Below are positions 53,546 to 61,671 of a stretch of 64,000 nt of DNA, piece by piece; position 1 is the first letter of the stretch; every line of letters begins with the position of its first letter. The DNA comes from Devosia salina (lineage in GTDB: Bacteria; Pseudomonadota; Alphaproteobacteria; Rhizobiales; Devosiaceae): NCBI RefSeq assembly GCF_019504385.1, contig NZ_CP080590.1:1530001-1594000 (forward strand). The letters are read 5' to 3'. The notes below the pieces were generated by a model that worked only from the letters and a program-made list of their open reading frames with translations, did no database searches and was not told where the DNA came from. The position numbers and the translations under genes were made by a program.

Positions 53546-54054
53546 TGCAGACCGTTCTCGATCTCGGCGACCGTCCGCGTCGCACTTTCATCCCCCGCAC
53601 CCCCGAGGAGATCCGCACCGAGGCGCAGGACATGCTCGATACTTGGGGTGCCTTCGTCGCCGACAAGAAGAGGGTCCGCGGCCTCGTCGCCATCGAGCGC
53701 CCCCTGACCGCCCATGAGGGCCGGCAGCTTTCCGCATTGATCCGCAAGACCAAGATCAAGCTGATCGAAATGGACGCGCTCAAGGTCGAGGGCGGTGTCG
53801 ATTGGCCGGCGCATCATGTCGAGCATGTCATTCGCACCATGACGCGCCTCGACGGAGATCGCGCTGAGGCCCTCAATGGCCTCGGCTGGGGGCCTGAGGT
53901 CTCCTCGAAAGGGCATTGGTGCGCGGCGATGCTCAGTATTGATCGTGACCGTGCGATCTCTGTTGGTCGGCTGTTCGTCGAGCACTACCGCAACCAGACC
54001 GAGCGCCTCGCCGATTACTACCCGCTGCCAGTGGATTGGGAGTTCATGAAATGA
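53545..54054 (+). CDS. Unknown protein
   Basis: 169 residues with a helical C-terminus. Polar patches TPEEIRTEAQDMLDTWGAFV and KIKLIEMDALKVEGG are visible. No family recognised. Starts on the last base of the previous stop; ends in a 4-base overlap with the next gene. Confidence 0.6.
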   Translation: MQTVLDLGDRPRRTFIPRTPEEIRTEAQDMLDTWGAFVADKKRVRGLVAIERPLTAHEGRQLSALIRKTKIKLIEMDALKVEGGVDWPAHHVEHVIRTMTRLDGDRAEALNGLGWGPEVSSKGHWCAAMLSIDRDRAISVGRLFVEHYRNQTERLADYYPLPVDWEFMK

Positions 54055-54410
54055 GCTTTCTCCGCAAACTTCTCCGTCTGCCGCCGAAGCAGGTTTCTGC
54101 TGCCGATCAGATCGGCCTCGAAATCTTGAACAACTGGCAAGAAGTTCGGGTCGTCAGGATCGGCAAGGAATACTTCTTCTCGGAGCGAAAGTACGTCGAG
54201 ATCGAATTCCGAGGCGGAACCTTCTTGTTCATGCCTGTTGAAACATACGGCGTCTCCGTCCAACGCCCTCCCGCTGCTCAGAACATGTCCGGCAGGATCG
54301 CTGGTCGTATCCGCGAGCGCGTGCTGAATGAGCGCCACATCGAAGATCAGGCGGTCATCGATGCTAGTGCGAAAGCGCTGCTGGCTAAGCTGCGCGGCGG
54401 TGCCCAATGA
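54051..54410 (+). CDS. Unknown protein
   Basis: 119 residues from ATG 54051 (overlap ATGA with the previous stop), with a basic start (SFLRKLLRLPPKQV) and a beta-type middle (VRVVRIGKEYFFSERKYVEI). No family recognised. Confidence 0.6.
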   Translation: MSFLRKLLRLPPKQVSAADQIGLEILNNWQEVRVVRIGKEYFFSERKYVEIEFRGGTFLFMPVETYGVSVQRPPAAQNMSGRIAGRIRERVLNERHIEDQAVIDASAKALLAKLRGGAQ

Positions 54411-54553
54411 CCCGGCCCAACATCATCATCACCGCCGCCTATATCGCCGTCGCCGGCATGCTCATCGCCAGCGCCTTCTGCTTCGGCATCGGCAACACCG
54501 CCATCGGTGTCCTTGTCGCCAGCGCCATCGTGGCTTGGAGCCGTTCCACATGA
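54407..54553 (+). CDS. Small membrane protein
   Basis: 48 residues, two hydrophobic segments (IIITAAYIAVAGMLIASAF and AIGVLVASAIVAW). Overlaps its neighbours on both sides by 4 bases, which supports it being a real gene despite its size. Possibly a holin-like or signalling mini-protein; not assigned. Confidence 0.6.
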   Translation: MTRPNIIITAAYIAVAGMLIASAFCFGIGNTAIGVLVASAIVAWSRST

Positions 54554-54642
54554 CCGGCATCGCCCCCCGTATCGCCGCGGCGGCGGGGCTGATCACAGCG
54601 GCGATGTTCGTCACAGCTATCGTCCTAGGAGGGACACCATGA
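54550..54642 (+). CDS. Very small hydrophobic protein
   Basis: 30 residues, mostly one hydrophobic helix (IAAAAGLITAAMFVTAIVLG). Its start and stop overlap the neighbouring genes by 4 nt each. Coding potential rests on this spacing alone. Confidence 0.45.
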   Translation: MTGIAPRIAAAAGLITAAMFVTAIVLGGTP

Positions 54643-55058
54643 ATTCTCGTAACCACATCGCCATTCGCCGCCGCGCTGACGGCAGCTACGATCTCGGAAA
54701 GCACGATGAGCGCTGGAACGAGATCCGCAGCCGGCTCTTCGACGTTAACCCGATGCACAGGGGCGAGTTCTGCGGTTCCGTGATGCGCGCCGTGTGGATG
54801 TGCATCTTCGATGAGCCGCACTTGCTCGATCAGCGCGCCGGCATCCGTATCCACGACGATCGCGGCTACGTCCGTCCGCTATCACACCTGATCCTCGACC
54901 TCGTCCGGTTGGCCCAGCAGCCCATGACGCCCGGGCGGGCCTACTATCTCATCCGCGAGATCCTTGGCAGCGACAACCTTGGCGACCGCATCATGTCTGC
55001 CGCCAACACCAGGGGCCTGCTGTTCGAGCAGCAGTTCGGCAATGAGGAGGCAGCGTGA
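54639..55058 (+). CDS. Unknown protein
   Basis: 139 residues from ATG 54639 with a good upstream ribosome site (AGGAGG about 9 nt away). The sequence holds an aromatic and Cys-containing central part (FCGSVMRAVWMCIFDEPHLL) and helices at the end. No family recognised. Confidence 0.6.
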   Translation: MNSRNHIAIRRRADGSYDLGKHDERWNEIRSRLFDVNPMHRGEFCGSVMRAVWMCIFDEPHLLDQRAGIRIHDDRGYVRPLSHLILDLVRLAQQPMTPGRAYYLIREILGSDNLGDRIMSAANTRGLLFEQQFGNEEAA

Positions 55059-55807
55059 TGGCTATGATCTTCCTCGCCGGCAAACCGCTTCATGCCCACG
55101 ATGTCCTGACGGTCCTCGACTTTGCCTCGCGCCGCGGCCACGACCGCTATGACCTTGGTGCGTGTGCGGATGCCATCCGCAACCGCGAGATCCTCGCTGG
55201 ATTCGGCGACCGCCGCGAGCGCACCAGTTCCGAGTTGATCGCGCATATGTCCGAGCAGCATCCTGATTGGAGCGAGCAATTCTGCGCGCTGCGCGTTGGC
55301 GAAAGCCTCGGATGGGCGCTGGAGCATGGCATCGTCGAGCGCGTCCTCGGGGGCCAAATCTGGCGGCTGCTGGAAACGGAGCGCCAGTTCGAAATCATCG
55401 GCGGGCACCGGAATGAGCGGTCACTTCGTGTCCGGGGGCATGTCGACGAAGGCGAAGCCCTTGTCGCCGCCAAGCTCTGGAAGGGAGGGTTGGGCAGGCG
55501 AGAGCGCGCCCGGCTGCGCGAGATCGCTGAGTTCGGTCCGCAGATTAAGGTCCTGCTCGATGCGATCGTCGATCGCGCCCCGGAGACCAAGCTGAGCGGC
55601 AGGCTGGAGAAGTTCGCCATCGCCGGGTTCGACGACGTCGGGTCTTGCCAGCAGTTGATCCTCGACTGCATCGACGCGATGGAAGCGAACGAGCCCTACA
55701 CGACGACGATGGCGCTCAAGAACACGTGGGCCACCGTTCGCCACATGCCGAAGTCCACCATTCTGGCCCCGGCCGATATCACCGCTCTGGAAGGCTTCGC
55801 GATATGA
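55058..55807 (+). CDS. Unknown protein, helical, possibly DNA-binding
   Basis: 249 residues. The first 60 or so (DVLTVLDFASRRGHDRYDLG) look like a compact helical unit; a basic helix (RRERARLREIAEF) lies in the middle. Starts on the last base of the upstream stop, preceded by GGAGGCA. Not recognised. It precedes the methyltransferase and overlaps its start by 4 bases. Confidence 0.6.
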   Translation: MAMIFLAGKPLHAHDVLTVLDFASRRGHDRYDLGACADAIRNREILAGFGDRRERTSSELIAHMSEQHPDWSEQFCALRVGESLGWALEHGIVERVLGGQIWRLLETERQFEIIGGHRNERSLRVRGHVDEGEALVAAKLWKGGLGRRERARLREIAEFGPQIKVLLDAIVDRAPETKLSGRLEKFAIAGFDDVGSCQQLILDCIDAMEANEPYTTTMALKNTWATVRHMPKSTILAPADITALEGFAI

Positions 55808-57456
55808 CAGAGTTAACGGCTGTTAATCTCGATTTCGAAACCGCTCGCCTGAATTGCACCGCTGATTCGACAATCATGTCAACGACATCGATTCGAGTGA
55901 GTGAATGCATGCAGTCAGAGATTATTATCGATAGCTTTGCCGGTGGTGGCGGTGCCAGCACCGGCATCGAGTTAGCCCTTGAGGCCATGGGCCACGGCGA
56001 CCCGATCGTGGATATCGCGATCAATCACAACGGCCCGGCCTTGGCGATGCACGCCGCGAACCACCCGGGTACGCTGCACATGGAGTCGGACATTTGGACT
56101 GTGGACCCGCTCTCGACAACGGCCGGCCGGCCCGTGGGTCTGCTCTGGACGTCCCCTGATTGCAGGCATTTCAGCCGTGCGAAGGGGAGCACCCCCGTGT
56201 CTAAGAAGATCCGCGGGCTAGCGTGGAGCATCGCCCATTGGGCCGAGCAAGTGCAGCCCCGAATGATCTTCCTCGAGAATGTCGAAGAGTTTCTCGGCTG
56301 GGGCCCGCTGATCATGGGTCCGAAGGGGAAAGAGATCCCGGACCCAGAGCGGATTGGTGAGACTTTTCAGCAGTGGATCGGACGCTTCAAGAAGGCTGGG
56401 TACCGTGTAGAGTGGCGCGTCCTGAGAGCCTGCGACTTCGGGGCACCTACGATTCGCAAGCGGCTCTACATCATCATGCGGCGCGACGGCGAGAAGATTG
56501 TCTGGCCGTCGCCGACGCACGGCGCTCCGAATTCGCCCGGTGTCCGCAATGGCAAGCGCATGCCGTGGGTGACTGCGGCCGAGATCATAGACTGGGACCT
56601 TCCTTGCCCATCTATCCTCATGAGCAAGAACGACGCCAAAGTCTACACCAAGTCCACCGGCCGGCGCATCATTCGACCCTTGGCCGACAACACGATGGCA
56701 CGCATCGCCGCCGGCGTGCGGCGCTATGTGCTCGAAGCCGCCGATCCATTCATCGTAACCTGCAATCACAGCGGTTCAGGCTTCCGGGGGCAGGGGCTGC
56801 GCGACCCATTCTTGACCATTGCAGGCGCTCGCGACGCCCATGGAAGGGTCGTCCCGACCACGATGCCTTTCATCACTAGTTGCTATGGCGAAAGCGGCGG
56901 CCGGAATGACCGCGCTGCTCCCGTTGACGAGCCGCTTCGGACGATTACAACCGAACCGAGGTTCGGTGTCGTCGAAGCGATGTGCGCACCGTTCATGACA
57001 GCGCACTATGGCACCGACGTCGGCTCGCCGGTCGACGCGCCGATACGGACTATCACGGGCATTCCCAAGATCGAGCCAGTCGTCAGCACGCTCGCCCAGC
57101 CGCCGCTGTCGCATGAGCAATATGCCAGCGCGCAGCGTGTCGCCGACTTCCTGCGACGATATGGGGCATGGAATGGCGACGGCCTGGTCACCTTGGGCGA
57201 CCGTGTCATCGTCGACATTGGCATGCGCATGCTAACGCCGCGCGAGCTGGCAAGGGCGCAGGGATTCCCAGACGACTACATCCTTGCCGCACCGTTCGAG
57301 GACGGCTTCCTCTGCGAAACGGAGCAGCGGCGCAAGATCGGCAACAGCGTCTGCCCACCTGTCGCAGCTGCTCTTGTCGCTGCCAATTTCCGGCCGCAGC
57401 AGCGGGCATTCGTTCCCGCTAATCAGGGCTGGCTCTTCGATGAGGTCGCAGCATGA
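55804..57456 (+). CDS. C5 cytosine DNA methyltransferase
   Basis: 550 residues; methylates cytosine at carbon 5. Motif I is IDSFAGGGGASTGIELALE (about residue 40); motif IV is SPDCRHFSRAKG, with the catalytic Cys after SPD in place of the usual PPC; ENVEEF (VI) and RKRLYIIM (VIII) follow. The target-recognition region is unusual: two or more repeats of PFxTxxYG...PVDxPLRTIT type (about residues 355-425). IGNSVCPPVAAAL (X) ends the fold. This form is typical of phage and prophage MTases. No cognate restriction enzyme is visible, so it probably protects the element or alters host methylation. The GTG and later Met codons are alternative starts. Confidence 0.88.
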   Translation: MTELTAVNLDFETARLNCTADSTIMSTTSIRVSECMQSEIIIDSFAGGGGASTGIELALEAMGHGDPIVDIAINHNGPALAMHAANHPGTLHMESDIWTVDPLSTTAGRPVGLLWTSPDCRHFSRAKGSTPVSKKIRGLAWSIAHWAEQVQPRMIFLENVEEFLGWGPLIMGPKGKEIPDPERIGETFQQWIGRFKKAGYRVEWRVLRACDFGAPTIRKRLYIIMRRDGEKIVWPSPTHGAPNSPGVRNGKRMPWVTAAEIIDWDLPCPSILMSKNDAKVYTKSTGRRIIRPLADNTMARIAAGVRRYVLEAADPFIVTCNHSGSGFRGQGLRDPFLTIAGARDAHGRVVPTTMPFITSCYGESGGRNDRAAPVDEPLRTITTEPRFGVVEAMCAPFMTAHYGTDVGSPVDAPIRTITGIPKIEPVVSTLAQPPLSHEQYASAQRVADFLRRYGAWNGDGLVTLGDRVIVDIGMRMLTPRELARAQGFPDDYILAAPFEDGFLCETEQRRKIGNSVCPPVAAALVAANFRPQQRAFVPANQGWLFDEVAA

Positions 57457-57926
57457 CCGCCACCGCCACCATCGCCCTTCAGGCCGCGCTACATTTCGTC
57501 AGCCATTTCGAAGAGGTCGACCCCGACGACGCCGGCATGCTGATCGGCGGCGAGATCATGACCGCTGCCGAACTGCGCCAGCAGATATTGCGTGGTCTCG
57601 AAAGCCTCCGACAGGGGCCAGCCATGCTCGATACACTCGGCGTGGACACCCGCCTTCGTGCCGCCTCGCGGAAAGCCGGAAGCGATGCTGCTCTCGCTCG
57701 GCAGATCGGCATCACGCGCCAGAGCCTCGCTGACGTGATGAGCGGTCGCCGCGAGCCGGGTCCTGCCGTCCTGTCCTACCTGCGGCTGCGGAAAGTCAGT
57801 CCCGGCCGCACGCTCTGTACGCCGCTCGACGACGAGGTCAGGTCGAAGGCACCGCGCAGCGAGCGCCGGCAGCGGGCATGGGATGGGCTGTCAGTCACCC
57901 AGACTGACAGCGTGGCCGCGCCCTGA
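57453..57926 (+). CDS. XRE-like small regulator
   Basis: 157 residues. Residues 70-110 form an HTH (KAGSDAALARQIGITRQSLADVM) like those of Cro/CI repressors. The N-terminal part is helical and the tail is rich in Arg. Starts in the stop of the methyltransferase gene. It may control the operon's phage genes. Confidence 0.7.
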   Translation: MTATATIALQAALHFVSHFEEVDPDDAGMLIGGEIMTAAELRQQILRGLESLRQGPAMLDTLGVDTRLRAASRKAGSDAALARQIGITRQSLADVMSGRREPGPAVLSYLRLRKVSPGRTLCTPLDDEVRSKAPRSERRQRAWDGLSVTQTDSVAAP

Positions 57927-57988
57927 AAGTTTTCGCGTGTGCCTTTCATGTCCCCGGGGCAGAAGCTGGTCATCACCGGGAGATCGAG

Positions 57989-58549
57989 ATGACCACCTTC
58001 TTCACCGCCGACACGCATTTCGGGCATGCCAACGTCATCGGCATGTGCCATCGCCCCTACGACAATATCACCGCCCACGACATGGGCCTCGTCGAGAACT
58101 GGAACGTGGTCGTCGGGCCTGACGACGAGGTCTGGCACCTGGGCGATTTCGCATATCGTGCGTCGCCGAAGTGGACCCGCCGCCTGTTCGAGATGTTGAA
58201 CGGCACCAAAAGGCTCGTTGTCGGGAATCATGATTTCAAGGGCGAGACTTTGAAGCTGCCGTGGGCTTCGATCGACCAGCTGACCGAGACCACGGTCGAT
58301 GGCCAGACACTCGTTCTCTGCCATTACTCCTTGCGCGTCTGGCGCAATATGAGAAGGGGCGCCGTCCAGCTCTATGGCCACAGCCACGGGAATCTCCCGG
58401 GGACGGCGCAGAGTATCGACGTGGGAGTGGATGTCATGGGCTATGCGCCGGTGACGTGGCCTCAGATCAAAGCTCGGCTCGAACTGCAGCCGAAGCTGGA
58501 CTTCCGCGATGACTCTGATGTCGTCGAAGCCATCGAGATCAAGCCATGA
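57989..58549 (+). CDS. Metallophosphoesterase
   Basis: 186 residues of the calcineurin-like fold: FTADTHFGHANVI (D, H), HLGDFAY (D), VVGNHDFKG (N, H), LCHYSLRVW (H) and LYGHSHGNLP (H). All five metal-binding motifs are present, so it should be active on a phosphodiester, perhaps a nucleotide or DNA end. Its last codons overlap the start of a second phosphoesterase, forming a pair. Confidence 0.88.
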   Translation: MTTFFTADTHFGHANVIGMCHRPYDNITAHDMGLVENWNVVVGPDDEVWHLGDFAYRASPKWTRRLFEMLNGTKRLVVGNHDFKGETLKLPWASIDQLTETTVDGQTLVLCHYSLRVWRNMRRGAVQLYGHSHGNLPGTAQSIDVGVDVMGYAPVTWPQIKARLELQPKLDFRDDSDVVEAIEIKP

Positions 58550-59367
58550 AAATCTGGCTGCTATCCGACCTGCATCTCGAAGTCGAGTACCACAACGTCG
58601 CCCATTTCGGTGTGCCCGACGACGTCGACGTTGCTTTGTGTGCCGGTGATATCGCGCGCGGCGGGCGGGAGCACGTCGAGTGGCTGCAGGAGAACGTCGC
58701 GCCGCATACGCGCAGCGGTGTGGTGTCGGTGCTGGGCAACCACGAATTCTACCGGTCATCGATCGAGTCCGAACGCCTCGCTGCCGGCAGGGCCAGCGCA
58801 TGGGGCGACGTGCGTGTCTTGGATGATATGACTTGGACCGTCGAAGGCGTCAGGTTCGTGGGAGCGACACTGTGGACCGACTACGACTTGTGGAATCCCG
58901 CCGGCGATCCAATCCTGCGCGACGCCGCAATGTACACAGCGCGCAGCGGCTTGAATGACCACCGGATCGTCAGGCTCGTCGACAGCAGCAGCAGGCCTTT
59001 CATCCCTGCCCATGCTCGGGAGATCCACAAGCGCAGCGTGGCATATATTGAGTCAGTTCTTGCTGAGCCGTTTGACGGTGAAACCGTGGTGGTGACCCAT
59101 CATGGCCCGGCGCGCGGGTCTATCGGCGAGCGATACAAGAACGACGCGCTGACAGCCGCGTACGTCAGCGACCTCGAATGGCTGATCGAGAAATACCAGC
59201 CAGCGCTGTGGTACCACGGCCACGTGCATGAGTCCTTTGACTATGCGATCGGTCGCACGCGGATCATGACGAATCCGAAGGGGTATCGTCTCGAGAACCG
59301 GCACGGCTTTGACCCTCAGCTCGTCGTCGAAATCGGCGAGCCGGTGCCACGACCGCAGGTACCGTAG
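58546..59367 (+). CDS. Second metallophosphoesterase
   Basis: 273 residues, also of the calcineurin-like fold: WLLSDLHLEVEYHN (D, H), LCAGDIARGG (D), VLGNHEFYR (N, H), VVTHHGPARGS (H) and WYHGHVHESFDY (H). It belongs to a longer subfamily than the previous gene and starts in its stop codon. Two different phosphoesterases side by side, next to a methyltransferase, may modify DNA or nucleotide signals of the host; this is inference. Confidence 0.88.
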   Translation: MKIWLLSDLHLEVEYHNVAHFGVPDDVDVALCAGDIARGGREHVEWLQENVAPHTRSGVVSVLGNHEFYRSSIESERLAAGRASAWGDVRVLDDMTWTVEGVRFVGATLWTDYDLWNPAGDPILRDAAMYTARSGLNDHRIVRLVDSSSRPFIPAHAREIHKRSVAYIESVLAEPFDGETVVVTHHGPARGSIGERYKNDALTAAYVSDLEWLIEKYQPALWYHGHVHESFDYAIGRTRIMTNPKGYRLENRHGFDPQLVVEIGEPVPRPQVP

Positions 59368-59421
59368 GGCTGGCGCCGCCGCTACGCCCTCGCTATCGTC
59401 CAGTCAGGGCAGGGGGGCAGC

Positions 59422-59670
59422 ATGCGTGTTCCGAATTCGGGGAAAGCCGAGCGAGAGCGACAGGCCCTGATCCGGCGGCTTGAGAAGAAGCTGGCGTATT
59501 TCCAATCGATTCCAGCGAGCCGCCGCGAGGGCGAATGTGCGGACGCCGGCGAGGACACGTGCAGGGCGCTGCTCGCAGATCTCGGTGCCCCCGGGCATGA
59601 GCGGTCGCAGCAGACCAGCGATGGCGCCGTCACGCTGATGACGATCGACGAGTTCCTGGCCGACGTCTAG
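59422..59670 (+). CDS. Unknown small protein
   Basis: 82 residues with a basic helical start (KAERERQALIRRLEKKLAYF) and an acidic end. GGGGGG lies 5 nt upstream of ATG 59422. No family recognised. Overlaps the 3' end of the convergent zinc-ribbon gene by 4 bases. Confidence 0.55.
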   Translation: MRVPNSGKAERERQALIRRLEKKLAYFQSIPASRREGECADAGEDTCRALLADLGAPGHERSQQTSDGAVTLMTIDEFLADV

Positions 59671-60002
59671 ACGTCTTTCGCTGGCGCACTGTAGAGCTCG
59701 TCGCGCCATAGGTGAGTGGTCCGCGTCCCCGCGAGCCGGCGAACGACGAGCATGCCGACATCGCTGTTGCTTGGATACCGCTGCCGCACACGCCAGAAGT
59801 CGCTCTTGCCGCACCGCGGGCAGCAGCCATCGAACAGATCGTCGAGGAAGGTGTCGCGGTGATAGATCTGCAGGAGATCGGTTGCGAGATACGCGCGAGC
59901 GCGCCGGCAAAAGTTGCATCGAGCCACCAGCAGCAGGCCCTTGTCGGCGGCGGCGCCGAGGCGAGGGCGGTAGAACATGGAGCTGGGCGGGCTGTTGCTC
60001 AT
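59667..60002 (-). CDS. Zinc-ribbon protein
   Basis: 111 residues with two paired Cys motifs, CNFCRRARAY and CCPRCGKSDFW, about 30 residues apart, forming a zinc ribbon as in many phage-encoded small proteins. The C-terminus is basic. AGGA lies 6-9 bases upstream of ATG 60002. Role unknown. Confidence 0.75.
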   Translation of the reverse strand: MSNSPPSSMFYRPRLGAAADKGLLLVARCNFCRRARAYLATDLLQIYHRDTFLDDLFDGCCPRCGKSDFWRVRQRYPSNSDVGMLVVRRLAGTRTTHLWRDELYSAPAKDV

Positions 60003-60055
60003 CGAATCCTGATTGCTTTGTGTTCTCGTTCTGTTCTACTTTCGGGGGGTCGAGA

Positions 60056-60356
60056 ATGGCAAGGACGGGAGCGTTCACGATGCGACTTCAACAGCAATCC
60101 ACAGGCCAGCCGCCAGTGGCAAAGAGCACGACGCTGATCGTCCTGGCTGCCTTCGAGCGATGAGGAAGGCGAACTGCGGCCCGCATTCGAGGCGCAGCAG
60201 ATGCCCAGCGAGCATGCGGCCGTGCAGCGAGCGAAACTGATGTCGCGGGCTCATGCCGGCGTGATTGCTTGGAAGCGACTTGCCAAGCCGGACGAAGGCG
60301 AATTTGGCGACAGCGAAGTTCTGTTCCAGGCTGGTGACGTCCCAGAAATGGAATAG
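60056..60356 (+). pseudogene. Unknown conserved protein, frameshifted
   Basis: ATG 60056 with GGGGGG six bases upstream opens a frame that reads TTLIVLAAFER and stops at 60163, while the neighbouring frame continues directly with DEEGELRPAFEAQQMPSEHA, AHAGVIAWKRLAKPDEGE and VLFQAGDVPEME to a stop at 60356. The two parts read as one family often annotated hypothetical in Hyphomicrobiales. Adding one base after GAGCG at about 60159 joins them into a 100-residue protein. This looks like one missing base. Confidence 0.65.
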
Positions 60357-60384
60357 ACTGCATCCGGCATAAGTGGGGGCACCA

Positions 60385-60846
60385 ATGTTCGGATGGTTCG
60401 CGAAGAAGGCTGAGAACACGCAGCGTGAGGAGGCAGTGCGCTTCATCGACAGCCTGCGAGGCATAGACCAGGATGGTCTGGACAGCATCGCCGCTCTGGC
60501 TTGGTTCTGGGCGCAGAAGTATTCTGAGACCGGTATCGATCTCTACGAAATGGATTCGTGGTTGCCGCAGCGCTTGATGTTCCCTGTGGAGCTCGGCCGC
60601 TCCATCAAAGCCCTGCAGCGCGACCGGTCGGCGAGCGGCGTCGGCCTGCATGTCTGGCTGCACTCGGCACGGGCGCTCATGTATCCCGAGTTGCGGATCT
60701 ACGGGCGTGAGATTTGGGGACACCTCGCAAAGGCATCGCCAGAGGCCACGTCGCTGGCGATTCAGTTCTATCAGCAGGCCGGGATGCGCTTCGGGGAGAC
60801 CGATCCGGGCCACGTGCCCACAGGATTGGAGCCGCTGAATCGCTGA
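60385..60846 (+). CDS. Unknown protein at the right end of the mobile region
   Basis: 153 residues from ATG 60385 with GGGGGCACC upstream. Helical, starting FGWFAKKAENTQREEAVRF, with conserved-looking aromatic patches (ALAWFWAQKYSETGIDLYEM, LHVWLHSARALMYPELRIYG). No family recognised. Last gene before the tRNA-Arg. Confidence 0.6.
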   Translation: MFGWFAKKAENTQREEAVRFIDSLRGIDQDGLDSIAALAWFWAQKYSETGIDLYEMDSWLPQRLMFPVELGRSIKALQRDRSASGVGLHVWLHSARALMYPELRIYGREIWGHLAKASPEATSLAIQFYQQAGMRFGETDPGHVPTGLEPLNR

Positions 60847-60893
60847 TAGGTTGCCCACAGGGACATCCTGCTATCGAGCATTGATTCCGCCGA

Positions 60894-60931
60894 AGTCGCC
60901 CCAATGTCGCCCCAGTAGGCTAGTCGCCCCA
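60894..60931. repeat. Three TCGCCCCA repeats beside the tRNA
   Basis: TCGCCCCA occurs at 60896-60903, 60907-60914 and 60924-60931. They lie 40-80 bases from the 3' end of tRNA-Arg and may be arm-type integrase sites or simple chance repeats. Confidence 0.3.
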
Positions 60932-60971
60932 GTGACCAAAACAGAAAATGTAAGGCTGGCAGGAAATTAGA

Positions 60972-61048
60972 TGGTGGTCCCGGCGGGATTCGAACCCACG
61001 ACCCCAGGATTAGGAATCCTGTGCTCTATCCTGCTGAGCTACGGGACC
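60972..61048 (-). tRNA. tRNA-Arg (anticodon CCT), CCA encoded
   Basis: 77 bases on the reverse strand. The acceptor stem pairs GGTCCCG with CGGGACC, followed by A and CCA. The D arm TAGCTCAGCAGGATAGAGC, an anticodon stem-loop GGATTCCTAATCC with anticodon CCT, and the T arm GTGGGTTCGAATCCCGC are present. Its 3' end faces the mobile region, the usual orientation when an element has integrated into a tRNA. Confidence 0.95.
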
Positions 61049-61101
61049 AGCCTTGATCGACGTACCAGCAGGGGGCAGGACTTGCAAGATGGCCGAAAGG
61101 A

Positions 61102-61623
61102 ATGACCCGCTTGCACCCGACCGTACCTGCCTTCATCTATTTTCCGGACAGCCGATTTCACACCGCCGCTGCGGAGTGCCCCGTGGACGAGGCGCTGCGC
61201 GAATTGGGCGCTGGTCTGCTGCGGGCGGCGCAAGCGGCGCAGGCCTATGGTCTGGCAGCGGTCCATATCGGTCAGGTCGCGCCGGTCGCCGTCATCAGCC
61301 TGGATGAGGCCGAACGCCGCGACTACCGGGTTCTTTTCAACCCGCGCATAGTCGAGACCTTTGGAGACATGGTCACTGGCAAGGAGGGGTCCGTATCCAT
61401 GCCGGGAATTGAGGTCGATGTACTGAGACCGGACAGGGCCAGAATCGCCTTCCACGATGAGGCGGGGCATCCCGCGACCCTCGAATTGTCCGGCTTTGCC
61501 GCACGCGTTGCCCAGCATGAGATCGATCAGGTCAACGGCGTCTTCTTTCTTGAGCGGGTCTCCCGCCTCAAACGTGACGCGGCGATCAAGCGCTACACCA
61601 AGCTCAAGCGCCGCATGGGTTGA
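61102..61623 (+). CDS. Peptide deformylase-like protein with altered metal site
   Basis: 173 residues with the deformylase fold. The three active-site motifs are all changed: YGLAAVHIGQ (usually GLAAPQVG), KEGSVSMPGI (usually EGCLS, so the metal-binding Cys is replaced by Ser or Val) and AQHEIDQVNG (usually HEIDHLNG, so the second His is Gln). It should not bind the catalytic metal like normal Def, so a non-enzymatic role is likely. Such degenerate copies exist in alphaproteobacteria beside a true Def. It sits just upstream of prfB, so it may have a ribosome-linked role. Confidence 0.85.
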   Translation: MTRLHPTVPAFIYFPDSRFHTAAAECPVDEALRELGAGLLRAAQAAQAYGLAAVHIGQVAPVAVISLDEAERRDYRVLFNPRIVETFGDMVTGKEGSVSMPGIEVDVLRPDRARIAFHDEAGHPATLELSGFAARVAQHEIDQVNGVFFLERVSRLKRDAAIKRYTKLKRRMG

Positions 61624-61671
61624 TCCTGGAGCGGCGCTTCGCTAAACGACAGCCACACAAAAGGAAGACCA

